Below are positions 18,871 to 26,894 of a stretch of 64,000 bases of DNA, piece by piece. The DNA comes from Candidatus Gromoviella agglomerans (GTDB lineage: Bacteria > Pseudomonadota > Alphaproteobacteria > CAJXXZ01 > G021065005). Below the pieces are notes generated by a model. It was given only the letters and a program-made list of their open reading frames with translations, had not been told where the DNA came from and ran no database searches. Positions within the stretch are counted from its first letter, which is position 1, and every line of letters begins with the position of its first letter. Location of the stretch: assembly GCF_021065005.1 (NCBI RefSeq), contig NZ_CP069247.1, positions 310,001 through 374,000 on the forward strand. The letters run 5' to 3'. A program made the position numbers and the translations under genes.

Positions 18871-19185
18871 ATCCACCCCCCACAAAGGGGGCCATTTTCT
18901 GTTGCTCGGAATGGACTCCGCCGGTTATACACTTAACAGCTAAAAACTAAGCTGCCGCTGCATATGACTCATAATTGACATTATTATTGCCATTTAATTT
19001 TTTTTCTTCTGTAACGTAGAAATACGAATGAAAACATCCTCTTTATTGTGCATGTCGAGCCTATTTCATCCCCAAAATTGGAGATGTCGGGTACCGCCCC
19101 CGAGTCCATCACACCTATTTCAAGACGCATTTATCATTATAGCCTCAAAGGCTATTCACTATAGCCTTTAACTATTATATAGTCA
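18871..19185 (-). ncRNA. ssrA: tmRNA, circularly permuted two-piece form
   Basis: Reading the minus strand, the acceptor piece ends with ctcgggggcggtacccgac followed by atctcca: a 4-bp T-stem (cggg/cccg), then catctcc as the 3' acceptor strand (19080-19086). After a six-base spacer comes ggggatgaaataggctcgac (from 19073), the 5' end of the coding piece. ggggatg pairs with catctcc over seven positions with one G-U. The tag frame from 18991 to 18947 reads GNNNVNYESYAAAA then TAG; with the tRNA-borne Ala the tag is A-GNNNVNYESYAAAA. A strong G/C hairpin at about 18874-18892 closes the coding piece. Gene order acceptor-then-coding is the alphaproteobacterial permutation. A full CCA is not encoded. 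The outer ends are approximate. Confidence 0.88.
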
Positions 19186-19194
19186 ATAAATTGG

Positions 19195-19344
19195 TTAAGA
19201 TTTAAAAAACCTAAAAGATCTGAGCCTGCCAATTGCTCTTTTTATCTGCCTTCTAAACAGAATCAGCCGAGTTTTCCGATTCAGTTCGACATAATCATTT
19301 AAATTCTCAAAAGAATCATCTTGATAATTATTCATAGTTTCCAT
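19195..19344 (-). CDS. Possible small basic protein upstream of ssrA (49 aa)
   Basis: An ATG at 19344 opens a 49-codon frame ending in TAA at 19195. The N-terminal half is acidic and Asn-rich (METMNNYQDDSFENL) and the C-terminal half strongly basic (RRQIKRAIGRLRSFRFFKS). It is on the same strand as ssrA and just upstream of its acceptor piece, so it may instead be an untranslated leader. I recognise no family. The charge pattern is more orderly than random AT-rich sequence, but no clear ribosome site precedes it. Confidence 0.3.
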   Translation of the reverse strand: METMNNYQDDSFENLNDYVELNRKTRLILFRRQIKRAIGRLRSFRFFKS

Positions 19345-19384
19345 ATATATACAATTACAATTAGAATTGTAAATATAAAAATAT

Positions 19385-19412
19385 TAAATAAGTAATAAAA
19401 TTTAAGTATCAA
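19385..19412 (-). promoter_or_regulatory. Possible promoter for ssrA / small ORF
   Basis: On the minus strand TTGATA (19412-19407) and TATTTA (19390-19385) are 16 bp apart, upstream of the small open frame and ssrA. A palindrome acaatt-ag-aattgt at 19357-19370 lies just downstream. Tentative because of base composition. Confidence 0.3.
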
Positions 19413-19452
19413 ATACAATAATCATACTTTTTTATTTATGAGATTATCACGA

Positions 19453-19481
19453 TTGATTGTGTGCTGTTTTTTTGATATATT
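19453..19481 (+). promoter_or_regulatory. Sigma-70-type promoter of rplU
   Basis: TTGATT at 19453-19458 and TATATT at 19476-19481 have an ideal 17-bp spacing and sit 29 bp before the rplU ATG at 19511. This is the best-looking promoter in the window. Confidence 0.55.
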
Positions 19482-19510
19482 GTATCGATTATTTTGTTAA
19501 GTTCTGAGAA

Positions 19511-19828
19511 ATGTTTGCTATTTTAAGATCGGGCAATAAACAGTACAGAGTCTGCGCCAACCATACTTTTAAAGTTGAAAAAATCGACACAATAAAGGAA
19601 GAAGTTGTTTTCGACGACGTTTTGGCTATATTTGATGGAGATAAAATAACTATAGGTCAACCAACAATAAAAAATGCAAAAATAAAATGTCAAGTAATTG
19701 GAACTGCAAAAGAACAAAAAGTTATTATTTTCAAAAAGAAGAGAAGGCAAAATTATAGAAGAAAAAGAGGACATAGACAGATAATGACGACTCTAAAAGT
19801 TAAGGAGATTATTGTTAATGAGAGTTAG
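19511..19828 (+). CDS. rplU: 50S ribosomal protein L21
   Basis: A 105-residue protein starting MFAILRSGNKQYRV, the L21 signature, with the basic KKKRRQNYRRKRGHRQ segment that contacts 23S rRNA. L21 is normally co-transcribed with L27. Here rpmA lies 454 bp downstream on the opposite strand, so the two are convergent and must be expressed separately. Confidence 0.97.
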   Translation: MFAILRSGNKQYRVCANHTFKVEKIDTIKEEVVFDDVLAIFDGDKITIGQPTIKNAKIKCQVIGTAKEQKVIIFKKKRRQNYRRKRGHRQIMTTLKVKEIIVNES

Positions 19829-20129
19829 CCAAAATCTTCATTATAGTATAGGATTTTTTTCAGCAAAAATAATTAAAGTATCAGCTAAAAAATTGTAAAA
19901 CTTTTAATGAAGGTGGTCAAAAAATCTCGAAATAATAACAACAAATACTGGAACTGATCAGTTTGATAATTATCCATTTCCAGAAATAATTTCTTGCCGA
20001 TGTTAATTGCAAATTCTATGAATCATAAACTGAAAATTCCACATAGACTCCATTACACCTATTCAACACATAAAAATATGCTTAATAGGGAGCAATAAGG
20101 CTGATCATTACAAATAAAGAGAGCGCGCC
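19829..20129. other. Spacer between rplU and a small ORF
   Basis: About 300 bp of AT-rich sequence in the gap where rpmA would normally follow rplU. No frame or RNA motif was recognised. Confidence 0.5.
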
Positions 20130-20279
20130 ATGAAAAAATTCAACCAAATTTCACAAACAGACATCTCTCCAAACGAACCTTTGATCATTCAAGAAACACG
20201 CCTGAGAAGAATGACAGAGAAAAACTCAGTTTTTACTAGACTTTTCCGCACTAAAATTCATATAAAAACTTACAAGTAA
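20130..20279 (+). CDS. Possible small basic protein (49 aa), unknown
   Basis: An ATG at 20130 preceded by agagagcgcgcc opens 49 codons to a TAA at 20277-20279. The peptide begins MKKFNQISQTDISPNEPLI and ends with a basic tail VFTRLFRTKIHIKTYK. It ends 3 bp before the rpmA stop codon, converging with it. No family is recognised. A reasonable ribosome site and a compact charge pattern argue for it; length argues against. Confidence 0.35.
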   Translation: MKKFNQISQTDISPNEPLIIQETRLRRMTEKNSVFTRLFRTKIHIKTYK

Positions 20280-20282
20280 TAA

Positions 20283-20549
20283 TTAAATCAATGGAAGAAC
20301 ATCAACAAAAGAAACTACACCTCTCGGTACTCTCTTTGAAACAAAAGACACAACTCCGCTAACAAGAGAAAATATAGTATGATCTTTTCCAAGACCAACA
20401 TTTTTTCCAGGTTTAAACTTTGTTCCACGCTGACGAATAATTATAGAACCAGACTGAACTGCCTCTCCACCAAATTTTTTAACTCCCAGTCGCCGACCGG
20501 CAGAGTCGCGACCATTTTTAGAACTACCACCAGATTTCTTTGTTGCCAT
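20283..20549 (-). CDS. rpmA: 50S ribosomal protein L27
   Basis: An 88-residue L27: [25 protein letters not shown]-type start and [16 protein letters not shown], both diagnostic. The N-terminal tail reaches the peptidyl transferase centre. The gene has a G-rich ribosome site just before the ATG (agggggatatATG on the minus strand). It is convergent with rplU rather than co-directional. Confidence 0.97.
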   Translation of the reverse strand: MATKKSGGSSKNGRDSAGRRLGVKKFGGEAVQSGSIIIRQRGTKFKPGKNVGLGKDHTIFSLVSGVVSFVSKRVPRGVVSFVDVLPLI

Positions 20550-20714
20550 ATATCCCCCTTAAGCCAGCACGCGCTGCCATTACGCATGACACGTATCACG
20601 ACTTCGTTAAAAACCCGTTTGATTTTAGTACAAACCAGTCCAATCATCAATATAAAAAAAATACAACTACAAAAAATTACTGACAAGCTTATGACCTTAC
20701 TTAATCTTTATCAC

Positions 20715-20743
20715 TTGCATTATCATAAAACTTACAGTACGAT
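20715..20743 (+). promoter_or_regulatory. Possible promoter of the MFS gene at 20801
   Basis: TTGCAT (20715-20720) and TACGAT (20738-20743) are separated by 17 bp, about 57 bp before the transporter start. Both hexamers are 4-of-6 matches. A downstream perfect palindrome (20767-20781) would fall in the leader. Confidence 0.3.
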
Positions 20744-20766
20744 TCCATGTTGTTGGTATTATAAAT

Positions 20767-20781
20767 TTCGTTCAGAACGAA
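20767..20781. promoter_or_regulatory. Perfect 15-bp palindrome upstream of MFS gene
   Basis: ttcgttcagaacgaa has seven-base arms around a central A and lies 19 bp before the ATG of the transporter at 20801, just upstream of the aaaaggact ribosome site. It could be an operator for a local repressor or a small hairpin in the leader. No regulator gene is adjacent. Confidence 0.4.
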
Positions 20782-20800
20782 AAGTTATTAAAAAGGACTT

Positions 20801-21967
20801 ATGACAAAATTTGGCTTTATTTTAGCCCTCGCATTCTTAGAATTAATTTTGTATTTATCTGATGATATGTATTTGCCTGCATTAACAATAATTGCAGAAA
20901 ATTTAGGCACTACAGTCGAAATGGCACAATATACTCTGTCCGCTTGGTACATAGGCTCAGGACTATTCCACATATTTGCAGCAGCAATATGTGAATACAC
21001 AGGCAGAAAGAGGTTACTAATCAGTGGAGTAATTATATTCATAATTTCAAGCGCATTTTGCACAATAACCGAAAGCATCTACACAATGATTCTAATGCGA
21101 TTTTTTCAAGGTTCATCAATTTGTTGCATAGATGTAGCTGGATACGGAACAATTCATGAAGAAAACGACGACAAAAACGCAGCAAAAATAATATCTTTTA
21201 TCTCATCAATAAGTATATTTGCTCCAATCGTAGGACCGATGCTTGGTGTAATTTTAATAGAATTTAGCCATTGGAGAATGATTTTCTGTCTTCTGAGCTT
21301 ATGTGGAATAGTAGGATATGTATTAATAAAGCATTTCATGAAAAATGATGGAAATGTGGCAAAATTTTCCGCTACGAAATTTGTAAAAGAGATAAAATCA
21401 CCATTTTTGCTTTTGCACAACAGGAGATTTATATTATTATCTCTTACAAGAACAATGCTCTTAAGTAGCATCATTATATGGATAGTACAATCTCCCATAA
21501 ATATCTTACAGTCTCACACAAAGTGGACATTAGCAATAATACAATCTACGGTTTTTATATCATTTTCTCTAGGAACTGTAGTAATTCGCAAATTAATCGA
21601 TAAGTATAAATTTGAGACTCTCGTGCAATTCACCACATTAGTATTAGTAATACTAAATGGCATCACTTTACTTTTTTGTAAAGATTTGATCTTAACTGTT
21701 GGAGGAGTAAGCATATTATTCTTCTTTGCAGCAATGCCAGGAGCTCCTATATCAAGAATGGTAATAAACTCATCCGAAATGTCGGTCAACAAAAAAACAT
21801 CAATGTTTCACACAATATCTAATGTAGGAATAGGGATTTGCGTTATGATAGTCTCTCTTATCAAGATAAACACCTTATTTCAAACAGTTTTTGCAATGCT
21901 AATATGTTCAATCTTGGCACAGATATTTTATTATTTTTCATGCAAGTTAGGAAAGGGACTCTGTTAA
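20801..21967 (+). CDS. MFS drug/metabolite exporter, Bcr/CflA type
   Basis: A 388-residue protein with about 12 hydrophobic segments. The N-terminal SDDMYLPALTIIAENLG and AEMAQYTLSAW-like stretch, the GRKRLLISG loop 2-3 motif, and MRFFQGSSICC in helix 4 match the DHA1 Bcr/CflA subfamily of proton-driven exporters. The substrate cannot be inferred. A second member of the same subfamily lies at the right edge of the window. Start ATG with a clear aaggac ribosome site 3 bp upstream. Confidence 0.82.
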   Translation: MTKFGFILALAFLELILYLSDDMYLPALTIIAENLGTTVEMAQYTLSAWYIGSGLFHIFAAAICEYTGRKRLLISGVIIFIISSAFCTITESIYTMILMRFFQGSSICCIDVAGYGTIHEENDDKNAAKIISFISSISIFAPIVGPMLGVILIEFSHWRMIFCLLSLCGIVGYVLIKHFMKNDGNVAKFSATKFVKEIKSPFLLLHNRRFILLSLTRTMLLSSIIIWIVQSPINILQSHTKWTLAIIQSTVFISFSLGTVVIRKLIDKYKFETLVQFTTLVLVILNGITLLFCKDLILTVGGVSILFFFAAMPGAPISRMVINSSEMSVNKKTSMFHTISNVGIGICVMIVSLIKINTLFQTVFAMLICSILAQIFYYFSCKLGKGLC

Positions 21968-22036
21968 AAGGAAATTAACACACAGATATTGAATATTCAA
22001 TGCTGAATTTTTGAATGATTTCTCTATAATAAAAAA

Positions 22037-23206
22037 TCATCTAAAGATTTTCAACAATCGTCCAAAAGTCAACATATTACACAGCATGACAAAAATCATC
22101 ACCACTATCGAATAGACATTAGTATAAGAATCATACAAGCTTTGCAAAATAGTAAGCTTTGCCCAAAAACAAGCAAAAGGAGGTAACCCCATAAACGAAA
22201 AGTAGCAAATATATCTCATAAATAAACTTAAACGCAATGCATTCAAAGAGATCATCATGCATAAAGGAGAGAAAAATATATATTGCAATACATAACAATT
22301 CACAGAATTGCCACAAAATCCCAGCATCGCATAAGCAGAATGCTGAGATGCAAGATTTATAAATAACCTCTTAATAGAAGAATTTTCATCACACTCCAAT
22401 TCACTATCATTACAAATATTGTTATTCAAAATAATCGCAATTGTAGATAAAATGATAGTCAGCACAGACAATAAAGACAAAATCGGAAACATTTTGTATG
22501 AATTACATGCGGTCCACAATTTATAAAACACGAATACAGTAATCTTTGATAAAATTCCTACAACAAAAGAAAAAACCTTGTCCCCTATTGAACAATAAAC
22601 ACTTTGTGTCCAAAAAATATAAGGGAAAGCAAACATTTTAATCAAAAATCCTATAGAAATCATCGCTGTAGATAAGTCAATATAAGGAGATTGTTGACAA
22701 CCCATTAAAGTTACTATATGAATGTTCAAAAAACCTAGCACTCTATAAATAATTCCAATTCCAATTAATATAAAAGCTGTAGAGAATAGATTTATTATCA
22801 TATAAGAAGAAATGTCAGAGTCCCGCGACATAAGACCACATGTAGCAAACAAAATCACTTCGAGCCAAACGTATATATTAAAAAAATCATCACTCACGAC
22901 CAGACCATATATAGCAAATGACATAAAAAAGTAAAATACTCTGAGCTTTTCTTCGTAACACAAGTAGATCACAAAACAAGTCATGCCCCAAAGCATTAAT
23001 GCATCATCATTAATAAATAATCTAATTCCATCTGACCATCCGCCCAGGTTGATAAAAAAAGGCAATTCGCAAAGAATCAAACAAGATAGAGCAAATAACG
23101 AGAAAGTGATAAAAAATTGACGATACACTCTATCAAAAATTTTTAAATTCAAACAACCAAATAAACTTATTATGAAAGGCAAAATTCCACAAATTTGACT
23201 AATCAT
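22037..23206 (-). CDS. NuoN/MrpD-like proton-translocating membrane subunit
   Basis: A 389-residue polytopic protein of the proton_antipo_M family (complex I NuoL/M/N and Mrp antiporter subunits). Visible family signatures are NIYVWLEVILFATCGL (the Glu-bearing helix), IGFLIKMFAFPYIFW with its membrane Lys, a second Lys in ILSKITVFVFYKLW, and FMGLPPFACFWAKL. It is about 90 residues shorter than NuoN and the usual PFHFW is FPYIFW. It overlaps the end of lolD by 8 bp and is not with other nuo or mrp genes, so its complex is uncertain. Confidence 0.68.
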   Translation of the reverse strand: MISQICGILPFIISLFGCLNLKIFDRVYRQFFITFSLFALSCLILCELPFFINLGGWSDGIRLFINDDALMLWGMTCFVIYLCYEEKLRVFYFFMSFAIYGLVVSDDFFNIYVWLEVILFATCGLMSRDSDISSYMIINLFSTAFILIGIGIIYRVLGFLNIHIVTLMGCQQSPYIDLSTAMISIGFLIKMFAFPYIFWTQSVYCSIGDKVFSFVVGILSKITVFVFYKLWTACNSYKMFPILSLLSVLTIILSTIAIILNNNICNDSELECDENSSIKRLFINLASQHSAYAMLGFCGNSVNCYVLQYIFFSPLCMMISLNALRLSLFMRYICYFSFMGLPPFACFWAKLTILQSLYDSYTNVYSIVVMIFVMLCNMLTFGRLLKIFR

Positions 23207-23888
23207 TTTTGTTAACCCTAATAATTTTATCTACCTCTTCAATCAAATAAGGACTGTGAGTAACAATTAAAGCCGCCATACCTGTACTAGATGATATTTC
23301 TCGAATTATGGAAAATACATCCTTTTCATTTTGCTCATCTAAATTTCCAGTTGGTTCATCTGCTAACAGAATTTTCGGATCATTTATAAGAGCTCTAGCA
23401 ACAGCAACTCTTTGCCTCTCTCCACCAGATAAAGATGATTGAGAATTGTTTGCCTTATTTGACATATTAAATCTACTTAAAATTTCCATTCCTCGTTTTT
23501 TAGCTGAACATTCACTTTCTCCAGATATCAATGCAGGCATAATCACATTCTCGATCACAGAAAAATCAGACATAAGATAATGAAATTGGTAGACAAATCC
23601 GAAGATTCGATTACGAATTTTCGCTTTATCAACATCAACCAAATTTGCACAATTTATCTGACTAGCATTAAATTTCAGTCCAATGTCGAACATAATTTCT
23701 TGAGAAAGTAATATCTCTCCACTTGAAGGGCGATCTAAAAGACCAGCTATTTGCAATATAGTTGATTTACCAGAGCCAGACTCTCCAACTAATCCACATA
23801 TCTCAGACTTATCGATTGATAGAGAGAAGTCATTTATCACAACTTTATCTCCAAATTTCTTTGAAATATTCAATAGTTTCATCATCAT
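23199..23888 (-). CDS. lolD: Lipoprotein-releasing ABC transporter ATPase LolD
   Basis: A 229-residue ABC ATPase with Walker A GESGSGKST, signature SLSGGERQRVAVARAL, and Walker B ILLADEPTGNLDEQN. The GNLD and adjacent LolCE partner identify it as LolD, which powers release of outer-membrane lipoproteins from the inner membrane to LolA. Three consecutive ATGs at 23888, 23885 and 23882 follow a ggagt site. It starts 10 bp after the lolE stop and overlaps the next gene by 8 bp, forming a three-gene unit. Confidence 0.9.
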   Translation of the reverse strand: MMMKLLNISKKFGDKVVINDFSLSIDKSEICGLVGESGSGKSTILQIAGLLDRPSSGEILLSQEIMFDIGLKFNASQINCANLVDVDKAKIRNRIFGFVYQFHYLMSDFSVIENVIMPALISGESECSAKKRGMEILSRFNMSNKANNSQSSLSGGERQRVAVARALINDPKILLADEPTGNLDEQNEKDVFSIIREISSSTGMAALIVTHSPYLIEEVDKIIRVNKND

Positions 23889-23898
23889 GATACTCCAC

Positions 23899-25158
23899 TC
23901 ATTCAGATCTCAAAATATCAACTGGTTCTATCTTTGCTGCCTTAAAAGCAGTGTATATAGCAGATAAAGCAGTCATAAAAAAAGCAATCATGCATATCAT
24001 GAAGACATCAAATGAATCAACTACACATGGAAGTTTCCCTATTTCCAAATAATCGAGAAATAAAATTTTTTTAGATACAGATTCCAAAATATCAACATTA
24101 AATGATACAAATAATCCAACAAACATCCCAATGATCACTCCAACCATACCCACAACCAAGCCAGCAATAAAAAACAATGTAATAATTCCAAGTCTCGAAT
24201 AACCTATAGTCCTCAAGATTGCAATCTCCTTTTGCTTTGACTGAATGAGATTGACGATACACGCTATACCACTAAATGTCGAAATCAAAATGATTAGACA
24301 AAACACCAACATCATAACTGTTTTTTGCATATTTATGGCAGATAAAAATGTCTCATTTGAGAGCTTCCAATCATTAATTAAAAATCTATCATCCATTCTT
24401 GATAGCATTATCTGAATATCAAATCTGTAGTCCGATACCATATCAGGATCTTTCGTAAAAACATCTAAATCATTTACAGCTCCTTGCATAGAAAACATAT
24501 CTTGAGATTTCTTCAAATGCACGAACACAAAGCTTGAATTATAATCACTCATACCGACATCAAATGTCCCAACAAATTTCATGTAACGAATCTTTGGCAT
24601 CATATTAGCCAAATTAATTTTCTTATCTTGAGGGCAAATTACCATCACAACATCTCCAAGTTTGAGATCTAAAAAAGCCGCTAATTTCGATCCAATAATT
24701 ATTGCGTTCTCATTCTCAATGAAAGCTTTCATGGTATCTGCATCAACGGAATCTTTAATCAATGGACGATTTTGAAGATCTCGAATACTTATGCCATACA
24801 ATATTGCTCCACTAGCTTCTTCAGCTGAAACAATAACCTGCTGCTTCACCACAGGATAAACATCAACTACATTTGAATTTTGCTTAATCTGAGTAAGAAT
24901 ATCTTCATAATTATAAAGTTTATGATTTGCATTTGATAATGATATATGACCATTAAATCCCAAAATTCGCTTTATCATCTCAGTTCTAAAACCATTACTA
25001 ATGGATGTAACGATTATTAAAATGGCTACACTTAATGAGACTGCAAACACAGCAAATCCACTTGAAAACGATAAGATCTTCTTTTGCTGAGATTGAACAG
25101 CAGACTTAAAAAAGAATGGGAAAAGATAACGCAAAACAATCGTTATACTTAAATTCAT
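23899..25158 (-). CDS. lolE: Lipoprotein-releasing ABC transporter permease LolC/LolE
   Basis: A 419-residue permease with a first membrane helix after residue 25, a periplasmic domain of about 200 residues, and three C-terminal membrane helices (MacB/FtsX fold). GFNGHISL and the C-terminal KAAKIEPVDILRSE are typical of LolC/E. There is one permease gene only, so LolD2 probably pairs with a homodimer, as in many alphaproteobacteria. It is the first gene of the lolE-lolD unit and is divergent from rnpB. Confidence 0.9.
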   Translation of the reverse strand: MNLSITIVLRYLFPFFFKSAVQSQQKKILSFSSGFAVFAVSLSVAILIIVTSISNGFRTEMIKRILGFNGHISLSNANHKLYNYEDILTQIKQNSNVVDVYPVVKQQVIVSAEEASGAILYGISIRDLQNRPLIKDSVDADTMKAFIENENAIIIGSKLAAFLDLKLGDVVMVICPQDKKINLANMMPKIRYMKFVGTFDVGMSDYNSSFVFVHLKKSQDMFSMQGAVNDLDVFTKDPDMVSDYRFDIQIMLSRMDDRFLINDWKLSNETFLSAINMQKTVMMLVFCLIILISTFSGIACIVNLIQSKQKEIAILRTIGYSRLGIITLFFIAGLVVGMVGVIIGMFVGLFVSFNVDILESVSKKILFLDYLEIGKLPCVVDSFDVFMICMIAFFMTALSAIYTAFKAAKIEPVDILRSE

Positions 25159-25376
25159 AAAATATACTCAGCAATGTGCATAAAGTATATTATTTGATCT
25201 GTATAAACACAAGAAATCAACAGGAATAGAAATTTATTTTAGAGAACAGCATAAACTTAGCTATTAATCTTGAATGACTGTATTAAAGTGGAATTTTATT
25301 TGATTTGTAATTCAATAATAAACTTATTGTTTCTCATTATGCATTGCAAATTTAACAAAAACATGCGAATCTATAT

Positions 25377-25706
25377 TGCAGTTGAGAGGTTGCTGTATTT
25401 TGTACAGAGGAAAGTCCGGGCTCCATGAAAAGACAGTACTGGATAACGTCCAGCAAATCGCTAGATTTAGGGAAAGTGCAACAGAGAGTAGACTACTCTT
25501 TAAGAGTAAAGGTGAAACGGCGTGGTAAGAGCACACCATGTTCTTGGTAACAAGAATGATCGGCAAACCCTACTGGGAGCAAGACTAAATATGAGCTCAA
25601 AATCATCTCTTTTCAGATGTGAGCTCGGGTAAGTCGCATAAGGAGTCGAGTAATCAACTTCTCAGATGAATGACCTCATAAACAGAACCCGGCTTATAGA
25701 CTGCAC
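25377..25706 (+). ncRNA. rnpB: RNase P RNA
   Basis: The catalytic RNA of RNase P for tRNA 5' maturation. Universal segments are visible in order: gaggaaagtccgggctcc (from 25409), ggtgaaacggcgtggtaag and agcacacc, caaaccctactgggagcaag, and the 3' aacagaacccggcttatag. The outer P1 helix is closed by tgcagt (25377-25382) and actgca (25700-25705). The bacterial type A layout is complete. Ends are set from P1 and could extend a few bases. Confidence 0.96.
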
Positions 25707-25775
25707 TAAAGAATAGTCGTTGCAATTGATAATCTTTGATTGTAAACTTCAGAAGTTAACTTTTTATTGTCTTTC

Positions 25776-26894
25776 ATGAAAATTACATTAAATATCATTT
25801 GCTTAAGTTTAGTATTAGGAATGCTAAATACTAATGGAATGGATCAAAATCCAAAAGACATATACAAATCGATGACCCTCAAACAATTGAACTGCGATAA
25901 TAAGGAAATCGAAAATATTACAAAGAGCCTGATCATACCTCAAAAATCAGTACAAGATGATGTTGAATTGATTTACTTGAATGATACTCAATCTATCTTA
26001 GATAGGATGAACGATCCTCATACAATTGCACCGCAAGAAAAAGAGAAGATAAATGCATTTGTACACAAGAACCATCAAAGGATACAGATCCTCATTAATA
26101 AAATTATTGAGATCAATCAGTTTGATATAGATTTTATATGGAAGAACAAGCATTCAATCAATTATTTAGTGAGATATGGAAAAGATATTCAGTATGTAAT
26201 CGATGCGATGAAAGATAAAGAAAATATTTTCTTAACAAACATTGAAAACATATCTAGGCAAATTATTGATGAAGTCGACAAGGCCAATAAAGAATTGGAT
26301 AAAATCAATAAATGGAGTCAAATGGAAGATAAAGATAAAAACAATACAAAGCAATTACTTGAAAATAATGTAGCCATGAGAGGGTTTGTATGGGACAAAG
26401 CTCAGTATACGACCAAACTTACTATGTTTGATATCTTGAGTATTGCTGATATTGCACCATATCTACAAATGAAAAGAACACCTTTGGACAAAATAATTGA
26501 GTTATTCAATGCATTGGATAAATTTACAGAAAATGTATGTGTAACTCTTCAATATAATTTTCTTATAACCACAGATAAAGAGACTCGACTTGTATTATTT
26601 AGGAATCTTAAAGACGATAAATCACAAAAGAAGACAGAATATGCACAACAATTCTTGAATTATGATTCATGGAAAAATGTGAGTGATCAAGTACATTATA
26701 AAAAACTCAGCGTTGCCTTAGCACTGTTAAAGTCAAAATCTGTAAATAAAAATGCAGAAACAATAAAATTAGACGGTATTGATGATTTGATTAACTCATT
26801 AGATAAAGCAACAAAAATAGCATATGATGCAGAAAAATTTCTTACAGGTCAGGCGATTTCTTTTATTAAAGAAGATCAATGGCCCATTAAATAA
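25776..26894 (+). CDS. Exported protein of unknown function
   Basis: A 372-residue protein I do not recognise. From the ATG at 25776 it starts MKITLNIICLSLVLGMLN, a short positive N-region and a hydrophobic stretch consistent with a Sec signal peptide, with no lipobox. The mature part is hydrophilic, Lys/Asp/Asn-rich and mostly helical, with only two Cys. A likely amphipathic or coiled region is at about 120-180 (ISRQIIDEVDKANKELDKIN). It stands alone between rnpB and a long empty spacer, in a region otherwise of conserved genes, which fits a lineage-specific secreted protein. A TTG at 25767 in frame is less likely as start. Confidence 0.7.
   Translation: MKITLNIICLSLVLGMLNTNGMDQNPKDIYKSMTLKQLNCDNKEIENITKSLIIPQKSVQDDVELIYLNDTQSILDRMNDPHTIAPQEKEKINAFVHKNHQRIQILINKIIEINQFDIDFIWKNKHSINYLVRYGKDIQYVIDAMKDKENIFLTNIENISRQIIDEVDKANKELDKINKWSQMEDKDKNNTKQLLENNVAMRGFVWDKAQYTTKLTMFDILSIADIAPYLQMKRTPLDKIIELFNALDKFTENVCVTLQYNFLITTDKETRLVLFRNLKDDKSQKKTEYAQQFLNYDSWKNVSDQVHYKKLSVALALLKSKSVNKNAETIKLDGIDDLINSLDKATKIAYDAEKFLTGQAISFIKEDQWPIK

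Noticed and set aside
20441-20686. Minus-strand frame overlapping rpmA start
   Set aside because: Out of frame with L27 and covering its promoter; composition is not protein-like.
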